From Alphaproteobacteria bacterium (lineage in GTDB: Bacteria; Pseudomonadota; Alphaproteobacteria; Rhizobiales; Xanthobacteraceae): a stretch of DNA of 13,347 nt. Below are positions 1 to 8,275 of the stretch, piece after piece. Made by a program: the position numbers and the translations under genes. Each line of letters starts with the position of its first letter. Position 1 is the stretch's first letter. The DNA lies in contig VAZQ01000385.1 in assembly GCA_005883115.1 (NCBI GenBank), positions 1 through 13,347 on the forward strand, read 5' to 3'. Under the pieces are notes generated by a model that was not told the origin of the DNA, did not search any database, and saw nothing but the letters and a program-made list of their open reading frames with translations.

Positions 1-1585
1 GGAAATGTCTCGTACCCGTGAACACCATGGCGATGCCGTGATCGTCGGCGGCCTTGATCACCTCCTCGTCGCGCACCGAACCGCCGGGTTGGATCACGGC
101 GATGGCCCCCGCCTCGACCGCGACCAAAAGCCCGTCCGCAAACGGAAAGAAGGCATCCGAAGCGACGACGGAGCCTTTCGTCAGCGGAGCAGCCAGACGC
201 GCCGCCGCGGCGGCATCCTCCGCCTTGCGCGCCGCGATACGCGCGGAATCGATCCGGCTCATCTGCCCGGCGCCAATGCCGACCGTAGCGCAGTCCTTGG
301 CATAGACGATTGTGTTGGATTTCACGTGCTTGGCGACACGGAAAGCAAACGCGAGATCGGTGAGCTCGGCGTTGGTCGGCGCGCGCTTGGTCATCACCTT
401 CAGTCGCATGTCATCGACTACGGCATTGTCCCGCTGCTGCACCAGCAACCCGCCCGCAACCGATTTCACGATCATGCCTCCCGCGCGCGGGTCGGGTAGG
501 CTGCCGGCGAGCAGCAAACGAAGATTCTTCTTGGCGCCGACAATGGCGAGCGCCTCCTCGCTCGCCTCCGGCGCGATGATGACTTCGGTGAAGATATCCG
601 TGATCGCGTGGGCGGCTTGCGCGTCGAGTTTGCGGTTCACTGCCACGATGCCGCCGAAAGCCGATACTGGATCGCAGGCCAACGCCTTGCGATAGGCTTC
701 CACGAGGCTTGCGCCCTCGGCGACGCCGCATGGATTGGCGTGTTTCACAATAACGCACGCCGCCGTGCGCCGCGGGTCAAACTCGGCGACGCATTCGTAT
801 GCCGCGTCGGTATCGTTGATGTTGTTGTAAGAGAGCGTTTTGCCTTGAAGCTGCCGCGCGGTGGCGACGCCCGGCCGCTGTTCGCTCGTGCGATAGAACG
901 CCGCCGCCTGATGTGGATTTTCGCCGTAGCGCAGCGGCTCGATGAGATGCCCGCCGATCGCACGGAACGCCGGCGCAGCGTCCGAGAGCTGGTCCGCGAA
1001 CCAATTGGAGATCGCGGCGTCGTAAACCTCAGTGCGGGCATAGGCCTTGGCCGCGAGTCTACGGCGCAGCTCGAGCGTGGTCGCCCCGCCGTGGTCGCGT
1101 AGCTCCATCAGCACGACCGCATAATCGTTCGGATCGACCACGACCATGACGTCGGCGTGGTTCTTGGCCGCCGCGCGGATCATGGCGGGCCCGCCGATGT
1201 CGATGTTCTCGATGCAGGTGTCGAAGTCTGCGCCCTTCGCCACTGTTGCTTCGAAGGGGTACAGGCTGACGACGAGGAGATCGATCGGTTGGATGCCGTG
1301 CGCACGCATTGCGGCGTCATGATGCTGATTGTCGCGCAGCGCCAGCAGGCCGCCGTGCACCTTGGGATGAAGGGTTTTCACTCGACCGTCCATCATCTCC
1401 GGAAAGCCGGTCAGCTCGGAAATGTCGAGCACGCCCAGCCCAGCCTCAGCCAACGCCTTGCGAGTGCCGCCGGTCGAGATCAGCTCGATTGATTGGTCCG
1501 CCAGCCCGCGCGCGAACTCGACGAGCCCCGATTTATCGGAAACCGAAAGCAAAGCGCGGCGGACGCGACGGAGGCGCTCGGTCAT
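1..1585 (-). CDS. purH: Bifunctional AICAR transformylase / IMP cyclohydrolase PurH (3' end cut by window edge)
   Basis: Catalyses the last two steps of IMP synthesis in the cytoplasm: formylation of AICAR by 10-formyl-THF, then ring closure of FAICAR. 528 codons are present. The last visible residues, FTGTRHF, match the family's terminal motif, so only about two residues and the stop are missing. The N-terminal cyclohydrolase domain shows SVSDKSGL, STGGTRKAL, a GRVKTLHPKVHGG block and NIDIGGPAMIRAAAKN. The transformylase domain shows KHANPCG at residues 281-287 (DNA about 725-745) and PGGSVRDE near the C-terminus. The frame is open throughout. The start at 1585 gives the usual MTERLRRVRRALLSVSDKSGL beginning, although the upstream bases make a poor Shine-Dalgarno. 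It is the last gene of the rsmB / heparinase-like / purH minus-strand series, 55 bp after the heparinase stop. AICAR, its substrate, is also a by-product of HisH-HisF encoded in this window. Confidence 0.97.
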   Translation of the reverse strand, partial: MTERLRRVRRALLSVSDKSGLVEFARGLADQSIELISTGGTRKALAEAGLGVLDISELTGFPEMMDGRVKTLHPKVHGGLLALRDNQHHDAAMRAHGIQPIDLLVVSLYPFEATVAKGADFDTCIENIDIGGPAMIRAAAKNHADVMVVVDPNDYAVVLMELRDHGGATTLELRRRLAAKAYARTEVYDAAISNWFADQLSDAAPAFRAIGGHLIEPLRYGENPHQAAAFYRTSEQRPGVATARQLQGKTLSYNNINDTDAAYECVAEFDPRRTAACVIVKHANPCGVAEGASLVEAYRKALACDPVSAFGGIVAVNRKLDAQAAHAITDIFTEVIIAPEASEEALAIVGAKKNLRLLLAGSLPDPRAGGMIVKSVAGGLLVQQRDNAVVDDMRLKVMTKRAPTNAELTDLAFAFRVAKHVKSNTIVYAKDCATVGIGAGQMSRIDSARIAARKAEDAAAAARLAAPLTKGSVVASDAFFPFADGLLVAVEAGAIAVIQPGGSVRDEEVIKAADDHGIAMVFTGTRHF

Positions 1586-1640
1586 GATCGACTAGGGGCT
1601 AGCACAGCGAATTAAACATTCAAAGCTGAGCGCAACAGCA

Positions 1641-3396
1641 TCACAATGGCAGCTGCGGTTCGTTATCGCGGCCGCGCCGTGCGGCGCCCGTGGCGGTCGT
1701 CGACGCAGCATGCGGTGCAAATGCCCAGCGCACCCGCGGCACGTTGCCCGCCCGGCCGTAAATGACCAGCTGCACGGTACGGCGCGGTCCATCCGGCCCG
1801 GCGAGATAGACGCTCTCCTCGATCTCGACGCGCTCTCCATAGGCGCTAAATGTCCACACCTCCCTGTTTGGCGTCGCCAGCATCGCCCCGTGTCCATCGG
1901 ATAGCCGATTGGCCTTGATTGATGGATGCAGGTGGAAACGCACTGCGAACTGGTCACGGTTCGCGGGCATCAGCTCGCCCTGCGCCGGGGTGAACAAGTC
2001 CTCGCCCTCGAGCCCGCGTCCGTCGGCCGTGAGCATGAGTATGCGCTCGTGGATCACATTGAAAATGTCGGCGTAACCGTCATGCGAGGCGCGCAGGACC
2101 GTGGTGCTGCCTTGCTCCTCGCGCGCGACGGTGACATGGCGCGGACCCGCGATCATAGGCGTGCCGTGGAGCATGCGCCTGACAGGACCTGCTCCGATAA
2201 ATCGGCACGATGATGTGTCGTTGAGTGTAACGGTGGAGTGCGCGGCCGTCGTGCGCGCGACTTGCCGCCAGCCTTCGCGACCTGCTACCGGTAGGCCACA
2301 ATTGACCACGATTCGATTCTGTTTGGCCGAGAGCTCGAACGACAGGCAGCCGGCATGGGCTTCTTGGCTCACCGCCATCGGCGGCGGGCAGCCGGCATCC
2401 AGCAAGACGAGCGTGCTGGCGCTCTCCAGGCGCTGGTAACCGGAATGAGGCGCGCTCGCGAGCGGCGCGCCGCGAGCATCGTCATAGGCGAGCACGGTGG
2501 TGATGAGATCGCTCGGCGTCGGGCCCATGCCGTTGAAGAGCGCGAAGCTGCCGTCGCCGTGCCGGAAGAAGCGCAGCATCGGCATCATTCGATCAATGGC
2601 ATTGAGCAGCGCGGTCGGCGGCACGAGGTTGCGAGCGGTGAATGCGCTGCGTAAGGGCAAAAGGTCCAGCAGCAACTCGATCAGCGCGCCGGGATTGCGA
2701 CTGATATGGCCGCCGTCAGGCAGGATCTGCCGCGCCAACTCGTCTGAAAGCCGGTTGGATATGGCGCTGCTGGCGCGCCATGCAGAGCGCCGCATAGCAC
2801 AGCGCGATTACAGCTTGCAGTCGCGGCACGCCATCGCGCGCTTGCGAGGCTGTGCGACGGAGATGGCGGACTTGCCGCGTCAGGCCGCGCAGAAATCGGC
2901 GATAGAACTGGACGTGGGCACCATCGAGCAGCAGCGGCGCTTGGCTGAGCCACGACATAATTCGCCGCGCTACCACGTCAGCACGCCAACCAACCGGATC
3001 ATGGGAATCGCTGACCGTGATCCACTCGTCGACGAGCGCGCGCGCATTAGCGCGGCTGATACCCGATTCGGCGGCGCGAAGATGGCGCAGCCAGCCGAAG
3101 CCGAGAAGCGCCGCCGCCCACTCGTCCGTAGGCGGGGTGATTTCGAAGGGCGAGCGCGAATCGCAGGTGACGACTTTGCCCGCAAACGCGAACCGGCCCG
3201 CGTAAATTTCGCCGGCCCGCGTGGCATCACTGGTCCGCAGGTCTTGCGGCGCGATGACGATCCGGTCGGTCTTGGCGAAGGAAAACGGCCAGTTGACGAT
3301 CGGATGCGTCGCGACGCGACTGGTAAGCCTGCCAAGGAGGCCGCGCGCCACGACCACGGACAATTTGGTGCCTTCCGCGACCGAAACGCGCGACAT
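1641..3396 (-). pseudogene. Heparinase II/III-like protein, split by a frameshift
   Basis: Two overlapping minus-strand frames together make one heparinase II/III-family protein. The upstream frame (start MSRVSVAEG at 3396, stop near 2716) carries the alpha-helical N-terminal part, including IAPQDLRTSDATRAGEIYAG and RRFLRGLTRQVRHLRR. The downstream frame (to the stop at 1641) carries LARQILPDGGHISRNPG, NAIDRMMPMLRFFRHGDG, FNGMGPTPSD, EAHAGCLSFELS and AAHSTVTLNDTSS, the beta-sandwich half. The reading must shift by one base at about 2750-2790. The span of 1756 nt is 3 x 585 + 1, which fits a single inserted base in a 584-residue protein. The start at 3396 has GGAGGGGAG upstream; an earlier ATG at 3474 is possible but adds an atypical 26-residue leader. 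The family acts on acidic polysaccharides, but the substrate here is unknown. Position between rsmB and purH is conserved in rhizobia as I recall it. It is either a true pseudogene or a base-call error. Confidence 0.85.
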
Positions 3397-3489
3397 CGAG
3401 GCGCGAACTCCCCTCCGTGCGGGCGATTCCATCCCCCGGAACGGCAACATAGCGGAGGGTGGGGCAGCGGCCAACCGCGGATAAGCCCT

Positions 3490-4818
3490 TCAAATCCTTT
3501 GCAGACGGGCCGCGTAGAACCCGTCCAGGCCGGCCATGCGCGAATCGGGGTCCGGCAGATGGCAGGGGAGCGTGCGCAGGTCGCCGTCTCCCGTTAGCCA
3601 TTCGCTGTGACCGAAGACTTCGGCCGCCGCGATCGGCCGACGGGTGAGGGACGGGGCCTGATCGAGCAGCTCCCGGACGATCTCGATGCCTTCCTCCGGC
3701 TCGAGCGAGCAGCTGCAATAAACCAGGATCCCGCCTGGCTTGGTCAGCTGGGCCGCCCGAACTGCAAGCCGACGTTGCACCGCCGCGAGTGCCGCAATGT
3801 CGGTTGGGCGCTTGAGCCAGGGGATATCGGGATGGCGGCGAATCGTGCCCGTCGAGGAGCAGGGCGCATCGAGGAGGACCACATCGAACGGCCCCGCCTC
3901 CCATTGCATGGCGTCAGCCGCGATCGTTTCTGCACTGAGATGAAGCCGGGCGAGGTTGCGGCGCAGCCGCTCAAGCCTTTGCGGCGCATGGTCAACGGCG
4001 AAGACGCGGGCGCCTGCGGCCGCGAGCTGGGCGGTCTTGCCGCCCGGTGCAGCGCATAGATCGGCGACCGCAAGGCCGCGCACGTCGCCCAGAAGCTTTG
4101 CCGGAAGAGCCGCGGCGGCGTCCTGCACCCACCACGCGCCCTCGGCATAGCCCGGCAATTGCGATATTGGGCCATGCACGACTGCCCGCACGGAGGCCGT
4201 CGGGAGCACGCGTCCGCCGAGCACGCTTGCCCAATGCTCAGGATCATTGCTCACCGTCAGATCAAGCGCCGGCTCGTGGGCGTTGGCGATCGCGATTGCC
4301 CGCGCGGTCTTTGCTCCGTAGTTGTTCTCCCAACGCGCCATCAACCACTGCGGCGTATCGAGTGCCGTGGTGTCGATGTTGGCGAGCAATTGCGCACCCT
4401 CGCGAGCGAAGCGCCGCAGCACCGCATTGGCCATGCCGGCATAGCGCGCCGACCGGCGGTCGGCCTGCACCAGGCGCACCGCAAGATCCACGGCCGCGTG
4501 GTCTGCGACGTCCAGCCAGAGGATTTGCGCGGCGCCGACAAGCAATGCGGTTTCAAGTCGTGGCGCCCGCGCGGGGAGCTTTACCCATCGACTGAGGAGA
4601 TGGCGCAAGGTGCCAAGCCTGCGCAGCACCGTAGCCACCAAGGCGCGCACCAATGCGCGATCGCGAAGAGGAAGGGCCGCAAAATCGGGCTGCGCGGCGC
4701 GTTCTTCGAGTTCGTGGTCGAGCGGCCGGTGCCGGCGCAGCACACGTTCGAGGATCTCAGCAGCGATCCGCCGCGCGGCAAGCCCGGGCACATCAACGGC
4801 GAGAGCGGCACGTGGCAT
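3490..4818 (-). CDS. rsmB: 16S rRNA (cytosine(967)-C5)-methyltransferase RsmB
   Basis: Methylates C967 of 16S rRNA using S-adenosylmethionine. The 442-residue protein has the two-part RsmB layout: an N-terminal NusB-like RNA-binding domain (about residues 10-140, ending in the YAGMANAVLRRF signature) and a C-terminal Rossmann methyltransferase. SAM motif I is DLCAAPGGKT (253-262). Motif IV is DAPCSSTG (317-324, Cys320, expected to act in product release). Motif VI is VYCSCSL with Cys370 as the expected nucleophile. I chose the ATG at 4818 (MPRAALAVDV), preceded by GAGGG. The frame stays open up to an ATG at 4944, but that 42-residue extension is basic, low-complexity and unlike the family. 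The gene lies 93 bp upstream of the heparinase-like gene and 216 bp after hslU. Two GCCCCAGGGGC palindromes lie 48-94 bp upstream of the chosen start. Confidence 0.95.
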   Translation of the reverse strand: MPRAALAVDVPGLAARRIAAEILERVLRRHRPLDHELEERAAQPDFAALPLRDRALVRALVATVLRRLGTLRHLLSRWVKLPARAPRLETALLVGAAQILWLDVADHAAVDLAVRLVQADRRSARYAGMANAVLRRFAREGAQLLANIDTTALDTPQWLMARWENNYGAKTARAIAIANAHEPALDLTVSNDPEHWASVLGGRVLPTASVRAVVHGPISQLPGYAEGAWWVQDAAAALPAKLLGDVRGLAVADLCAAPGGKTAQLAAAGARVFAVDHAPQRLERLRRNLARLHLSAETIAADAMQWEAGPFDVVLLDAPCSSTGTIRRHPDIPWLKRPTDIAALAAVQRRLAVRAAQLTKPGGILVYCSCSLEPEEGIEIVRELLDQAPSLTRRPIAAAEVFGHSEWLTGDGDLRTLPCHLPDPDSRMAGLDGFYAARLQRI

Positions 4819-4865
4819 GCCCTCATTTGCCACGAAGCGGCGGCGCCCGCGAGCCGGAGATTTCA

Positions 4866-4912
4866 GCCCCAGGGGCCACGACTTTCGCGACTGACGGAAT
4901 TGCCCCAGGGGC
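4866..4912. repeat. Two identical 11-bp palindromic motifs upstream of rsmB
   Basis: GCCCCAGGGGC occurs at 4866-4876 and again at 4902-4912, 36 bp apart start to start. Each copy is an inverted repeat around a central A, and the GCCCC of one copy could also pair with the GGGGC of the other. They lie in the hslU-rsmB gap, 48 and 84 bp before the rsmB ATG. They could be an operator pair, a leader hairpin or a degenerate intergenic repeat. No T-tract follows, so an intrinsic terminator is not supported. The copies are plain in the sequence; the function is a guess. Confidence 0.45.
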
Positions 4913-5034
4913 TTGCTCCACGCCAGAGGGCCTTGCTGCGGCACGGCGGCTCTTGATCTCTACGCCATGGATCGCGCGGCGAATGGTGGGCTGAAGATGC
5001 CGCGTGCGGTGTTTCCGAGCTGGCGCGCGGTTTG

Positions 5035-6342
5035 TCAGAGAATGAATCGGCTCAAATCTGCGTTCTTGGCCAGATCGCCGATGTGTTTGTCGACGTAGGC
5101 GGCGTCGATCGCCACGGTGTCCCCGGAATGATCGGGTGCAGCGAAGGAAATCTCGTCGAGGACGCGCTCCATTACGGTCTGCAATCGTCGGGCGCCGATA
5201 TTCTCAATGCTCGAGTTGACCGCGACCGCCACGTCGGCGATGGCATCGATCGCGTCCGGAGTGAATTCTAGCTTCACACCCTCGGTCGCGAGGAGGGCGA
5301 TGTACTGCTTGATCAGCGACACTTCGGTTTCCGTCAAAATCCGCCGGAAGTCGTCGCGTGTGAGCGGCAGCAGCTCCACCCGAATCGGCAGTCGGCCTTG
5401 CAATTCGGGCAGTAGGTCCGATGGCTTCGCGAGGTGGAATGCGCCGGACGCGATGAACAGAATATGATCGGTCTTCACCGTCCCATGCTTGGTCGAGACC
5501 GTCGTTCCCTCGATCAGCGGCAACAGGTCACGCTGCACACCCTCGCGTGACACGTCGGCGCCCACGCGTCCTTCCCGTGCGGTGATCTTGTCGATTTCGT
5601 CGAGGAACACGATGCCGTTCTGCTCGACGGCCTTGATGGACTCGAGCACCAATTGATCGTTGTCGAGGAGCTTGTCCGACTCCTCGTTGATCAAGATGTC
5701 ATGGGATTCCCCGACCGTGACCCGACGAGTCTTGCTGCGGCCGCCTGAGAGCTTGCCGAATATATCGCCAATCGAGATCGCGCCCATTTGTGCGCCGGGC
5801 ATCCCGGGAATTTCGAACAGCGGCATGCCACCACCGGTCGCCTGCACCTCGATCTCGATCTCCTTGTCGTTGAGCTCGCCCGCGCGCAGCCTTTTTCGGA
5901 AGGCGTCCTTGGTCGAAGGGCTGGCGTGCTCGCCGACCAGTGCGTTCACCACCCGATCCTCCGCGGCCAGCTGAGCCCGCGCGCGCACGTCCTTGCGTTT
6001 TCTCTCTCGCGTCTGTGTGATTGCGATCTCGACGAGATCGCGCACAATCTGCTCCACGTCGCGGCCGACGTAGCCCACCTCGGTGAACTTGGTCGCTTCT
6101 ACCTTCATGAATGGAGCCCCGGCGAGCCGGGCGAGTCGGCGGGAAATCTCGGTTTTGCCGACGCCGGTCGGGCCGATCATGAGAATATTTTTGGGCAGCA
6201 CCTCTTCGCGCATCTTCTCGTCGAGTTGCAGGCGGCGCCACCGGTTGCGCAGCGCAATCGCCACCGCCCGTTTCGCATCGGTCTGGCCGATGATGAAGCG
6301 ATCGAGCTCGGAGACGATCTCGCGCGGGGAAAAGCTGGTCAT
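5035..6342 (-). CDS. hslU: ATP-dependent protease ATPase subunit HslU
   Basis: AAA+ (Clp/Hsp100) unfoldase that caps the HslV peptidase and threads protein substrates into it in the cytoplasm. It is 435 residues, the normal length. Walker A is GPTGVGKT (57-64), the pore loop is GYVGRD (90-95), the inserted I domain covers roughly 110-230, Walker B is GIVFLDEI (243-250) and sensor 2 is GARR (383-386). It ends in LSRFIL, the tail that inserts into HslV. The start at 6342 gives MTSFSPREIVSELDRFIIGQ, the conserved N-terminus. The open frame runs on to an ATG at 6444, but those 34 extra residues do not resemble the family. No good Shine-Dalgarno precedes 6342. It lies 149 bp downstream of hslV, so co-transcription is likely but the gap is wide for this pair. 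Confidence 0.98.
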   Translation of the reverse strand: MTSFSPREIVSELDRFIIGQTDAKRAVAIALRNRWRRLQLDEKMREEVLPKNILMIGPTGVGKTEISRRLARLAGAPFMKVEATKFTEVGYVGRDVEQIVRDLVEIAITQTRERKRKDVRARAQLAAEDRVVNALVGEHASPSTKDAFRKRLRAGELNDKEIEIEVQATGGGMPLFEIPGMPGAQMGAISIGDIFGKLSGGRSKTRRVTVGESHDILINEESDKLLDNDQLVLESIKAVEQNGIVFLDEIDKITAREGRVGADVSREGVQRDLLPLIEGTTVSTKHGTVKTDHILFIASGAFHLAKPSDLLPELQGRLPIRVELLPLTRDDFRRILTETEVSLIKQYIALLATEGVKLEFTPDAIDAIADVAVAVNSSIENIGARRLQTVMERVLDEISFAAPDHSGDTVAIDAAYVDKHIGDLAKNADLSRFIL

Positions 6343-6414
6343 TGGAGGCCTATTTGGCTCTTGCGGGCCGATACTGCAATGGCGCTGGCTGGGCGGGCAA
6401 TGTAACGCGATTGA

Positions 6415-6428
6415 ACGCAAAATTGCGT
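6415..6428. repeat. Short perfect inverted repeat in the hslV-hslU gap
   Basis: ACGCAA-AA-TTGCGT, a 6+2+6 perfect inverted repeat, sits about 73 bp upstream of the hslU start inside the 149-bp gap after hslV. The rest of this gap holds no convincing gene or terminator. The motif has the size and symmetry of a dimeric-regulator site, but a palindrome this short can arise by chance and I do not recognise a matching factor. Confidence 0.25.
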
Positions 6429-6491
6429 CCCCAATGATCTCCAATCAGGCGATGGCGAGTTCTATTGCGCCGACATCGTGGGTGAACCGGA

Positions 6492-7037
6492 TTATAGTTT
6501 CTCGATCGTGATGTTGCGGTTCGTGTAGACGCAGATATCGGCGGCGATGTCCATCGCCTTGCGCACGATCGTCTCCGCATCGAGCGGGCCATCCATCATC
6601 GCGCGAGCGGCGGCAAGCGCGTAATTGCCGCCCGAACCAATGCCGATCACGCCGGCCTCGGGCTCGAGCACATCGCCGGTACCGGTGATGACCAGCGACA
6701 CCTGCGCGTCAGCAACGATCATCATCGCTTCCAGTCGCCGCAAGTAACGATCGGTGCGCCAGTCTTTGGCGAGTTCCACTGCCGCGCGGGTGAGCTGCCT
6801 CGGATACTGGTCGAGTTTTGCTTCGAGCCGCTCGAACAAGGTAAAGGCATCCGCAGTTGCGCCGGCAAATCCTCCGATCACGTCACCCTTGCCCAGCCGG
6901 CGCACCTTCTTGGCATTGGCCTTGACGATGGTCTGGCCGATCGAAACCTGACCGTCGCCGCCGATCACGACAGTGCCGCCCTTGCGGACGCTCAGGATCG
7001 TGGTGCCGTGCCAAAGCTCAGGAGACATGGACTGCAT
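6492..7037 (-). CDS. hslV: ATP-dependent protease peptidase subunit HslV
   Basis: Threonine protease of the HslUV complex, related to the proteasome beta subunit. The 181-residue product starts MQSMSPELWHG and then TTILSVRK. Thr12 is the expected catalytic N-terminal nucleophile, so an 11-residue leader must be removed. Asp28 and Lys44 align with E. coli HslV Asp17 and Lys33. GFAGATADAFTLFE, AVELAKDWRTDRYLRRLEA and IGIGSGGNYALAAARA are family blocks. I chose ATG 7037 because GGAG lies about 7 bases upstream. The ATG at 7028 has no such site, and the extension to 7118 is not family-like. It is divergent from hisB across 124 bp. I looked in that gap for a sigma-32 type heat-shock promoter and found none I would defend. 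Confidence 0.97.
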   Translation of the reverse strand: MQSMSPELWHGTTILSVRKGGTVVIGGDGQVSIGQTIVKANAKKVRRLGKGDVIGGFAGATADAFTLFERLEAKLDQYPRQLTRAAVELAKDWRTDRYLRRLEAMMIVADAQVSLVITGTGDVLEPEAGVIGIGSGGNYALAAARAMMDGPLDAETIVRKAMDIAADICVYTNRNITIEKL

Positions 7038-7161
7038 GCGCGACTCCGCGCGACTGATGTAAGCCTTGTCGAAGGGAGGCGCAAATGCGGGCGGCGCTGG
7101 AGTGGCGAAGGCACGCAAGCCCTGATAAAAGGCGCGCGGCTCAATACGAGAGACTTAATTC

Positions 7162-7755
7162 ATGCGCAAGGCCTCTATCAGGCGCAGTACCAAGGAGACC
7201 GACGTGGAGGTCGTCGTCGACCTTGACGGTGCCGGCGCAGCGTCGATTTCGACCGGGATTGGTTTTCTCGATCACATGCTCGAGCTGTTGGCGCGTCATT
7301 CCCGCATTGACCTTACCGTCAAGGCCAAGGGCGACCTGCACATTGATCAGCATCACACCACCGAGGACATCGGAATCGCGCTCGGGCAGGCGGTGAAGCA
7401 GGCGCTCGGCGATATGAAGGGGCTCACCCGTTATGCGGACGTGCATGTGCCGATGGATGAGGCACTCACGCGCGTCGCGCTGGACGTGTCCGGTCGGCCA
7501 TTCCTCGTATTCAACGCCGAGTTCGTGCGTGACAAGGTAGGTAGCTTCGATACCGAGTTGGTGCAGGAGTGGTTCCAGGCATTCGCGATGAACAGCGGAG
7601 TGACGCTACACGTCGCGACGCTCTACGGTACGAATGACCATCACATCGCCGAATCCTGTTTCAAAGGCTTGGCGAGGGCCTTGCGTGTTGCGCTTGCGAT
7701 CGATCCCCGGGCAGCCAACGAGGTGCCCTCGACCAAAGGCTCGCTCGGCGGGTGA
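7162..7755 (+). CDS. hisB: Imidazoleglycerol-phosphate dehydratase HisB
   Basis: Converts imidazole glycerol phosphate to imidazole acetol phosphate, using bound manganese, in histidine synthesis. The 197-residue monofunctional form is the usual alphaproteobacterial type, without the phosphatase domain found in enterobacterial HisB. Metal-binding and catalytic blocks are GFLDHMLELLARH (34-46), the HHTTED motif (64-69), DVHVPMDEAL (93-102), NDHHIAESCFKGLARAL (158-174) and the C-terminal PSTKGSLGG. The start at 7162 has GAGAG about 10 bases upstream. It is the first gene of the plus-strand histidine operon, so its promoter should lie in the 124-bp gap shared with divergent hslV. A TGATAAAA stretch at 7123-7130 is -10-like but lacks a clear -35 box. 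Confidence 0.98.
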   Translation: MRKASIRRSTKETDVEVVVDLDGAGAASISTGIGFLDHMLELLARHSRIDLTVKAKGDLHIDQHHTTEDIGIALGQAVKQALGDMKGLTRYADVHVPMDEALTRVALDVSGRPFLVFNAEFVRDKVGSFDTELVQEWFQAFAMNSGVTLHVATLYGTNDHHIAESCFKGLARALRVALAIDPRAANEVPSTKGSLGG

Positions 7756-7768
7756 GAAGGAAGAAATA

Positions 7769-8275
7769 ATGTCTATCTATGCCGTGTACGAACCGCCGCT
7801 GAGGGCACACGAATCTGCGCCCAATCCCGAACGTTTCGTGTTCGTACGCGATGGCTTTTCGTTGTGGGCGTTCCTGCTGGCACCGTTCTGGATGCTACGA
7901 CACCGGCTGTGGCTGGCGTTCGTCGCCTACGTCATCGTCGCCCTCGCACTTTTTGTTGGAGTGCGTTTCATCGCTGACTCGACGGCGCTGAGCATCGTGG
8001 TCAGCATTCTCCTTGCGGTGCTCGTCGGGTTTGAGGCGGGGACGTTGCGTCGATTCACGCTGTCGCGCCGCGGCTGGAGAAATGTGGGCATCGTCGTCGG
8101 CGATGATCTTGAATCAGCGGAACGGCGCTTTTTCGACGCGTGGGTCTACAAAACTTCTGTCGAGAAAGCCCATCCCGGGTCAGGTGCATCGCCGCCGGCC
8201 TGGGGTGCGCCGCTATCGCGGCGCACCTCACCCGAGGTCATTGGGCTTTTTCCGCAGTCCAGAAGGCCGCAATGA
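7769..8275 (+). CDS. DUF2628 family membrane protein
   Basis: A 168-residue protein with no established biochemical function. After a polar N-terminus (MSIYAVYEPPL) and the FVRDGFSLWAFLLAPFW block typical of DUF2628, there are about three hydrophobic segments at residues 31-44, 47-68 and 73-91. A cytosolic-looking tail follows and ends near EVIGLFP, which I recall as a conserved C-terminal motif of the family. The start at 7769 has a strong AGAAGGAAG ribosome-binding site and lies 13 bp after hisB. Its stop overlaps the hisH start (ATGA, 8272-8275), so it is probably translated in step with the histidine genes. A membrane protein inside this operon appears to recur in rhizobia. Whether it serves histidine metabolism is unknown. 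Confidence 0.9.
   Translation: MSIYAVYEPPLRAHESAPNPERFVFVRDGFSLWAFLLAPFWMLRHRLWLAFVAYVIVALALFVGVRFIADSTALSIVVSILLAVLVGFEAGTLRRFTLSRRGWRNVGIVVGDDLESAERRFFDAWVYKTSVEKAHPGSGASPPAWGAPLSRRTSPEVIGLFPQSRRPQ

Noticed and set aside
2716..2795. Programmed +1 frameshifting in the heparinase-like gene
   Set aside because: No slippery run or stimulatory stem is evident at the overlap, and family members are encoded in one frame. Mutation or base-call error is simpler.
2497..3597. A 366-codon plus-strand open frame
   Set aside because: It lies opposite the heparinase-like gene and the end of rsmB. Its protein is arginine-rich without recognisable motifs, a usual shadow of high-GC coding DNA.
4819..4944. 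Longer RsmB start at ATG 4944
   Set aside because: The 42 added residues are basic and unlike RsmB N-termini, and they run through the palindrome pair. ATG 4818 has GAGGG upstream and gives the expected NusB-like beginning.
4159..4956. A 265-codon plus-strand open frame
   Set aside because: It runs antisense through rsmB, whose motifs are clear, and its own translation has no family resemblance.
4819..5034. A hidden small gene (such as DUF1674) between hslU and rsmB
   Set aside because: I read the minus-strand frames. One is open for about 60 codons but lacks a start and the DUF1674 C-terminal signature, so no gene is supported.
7038..7161. Heat-shock (sigma-32) promoter for hslV
   Set aside because: HslUV genes are often under this control, but I could not find a CTTG...CCNAT-type pair with correct spacing on the minus strand.
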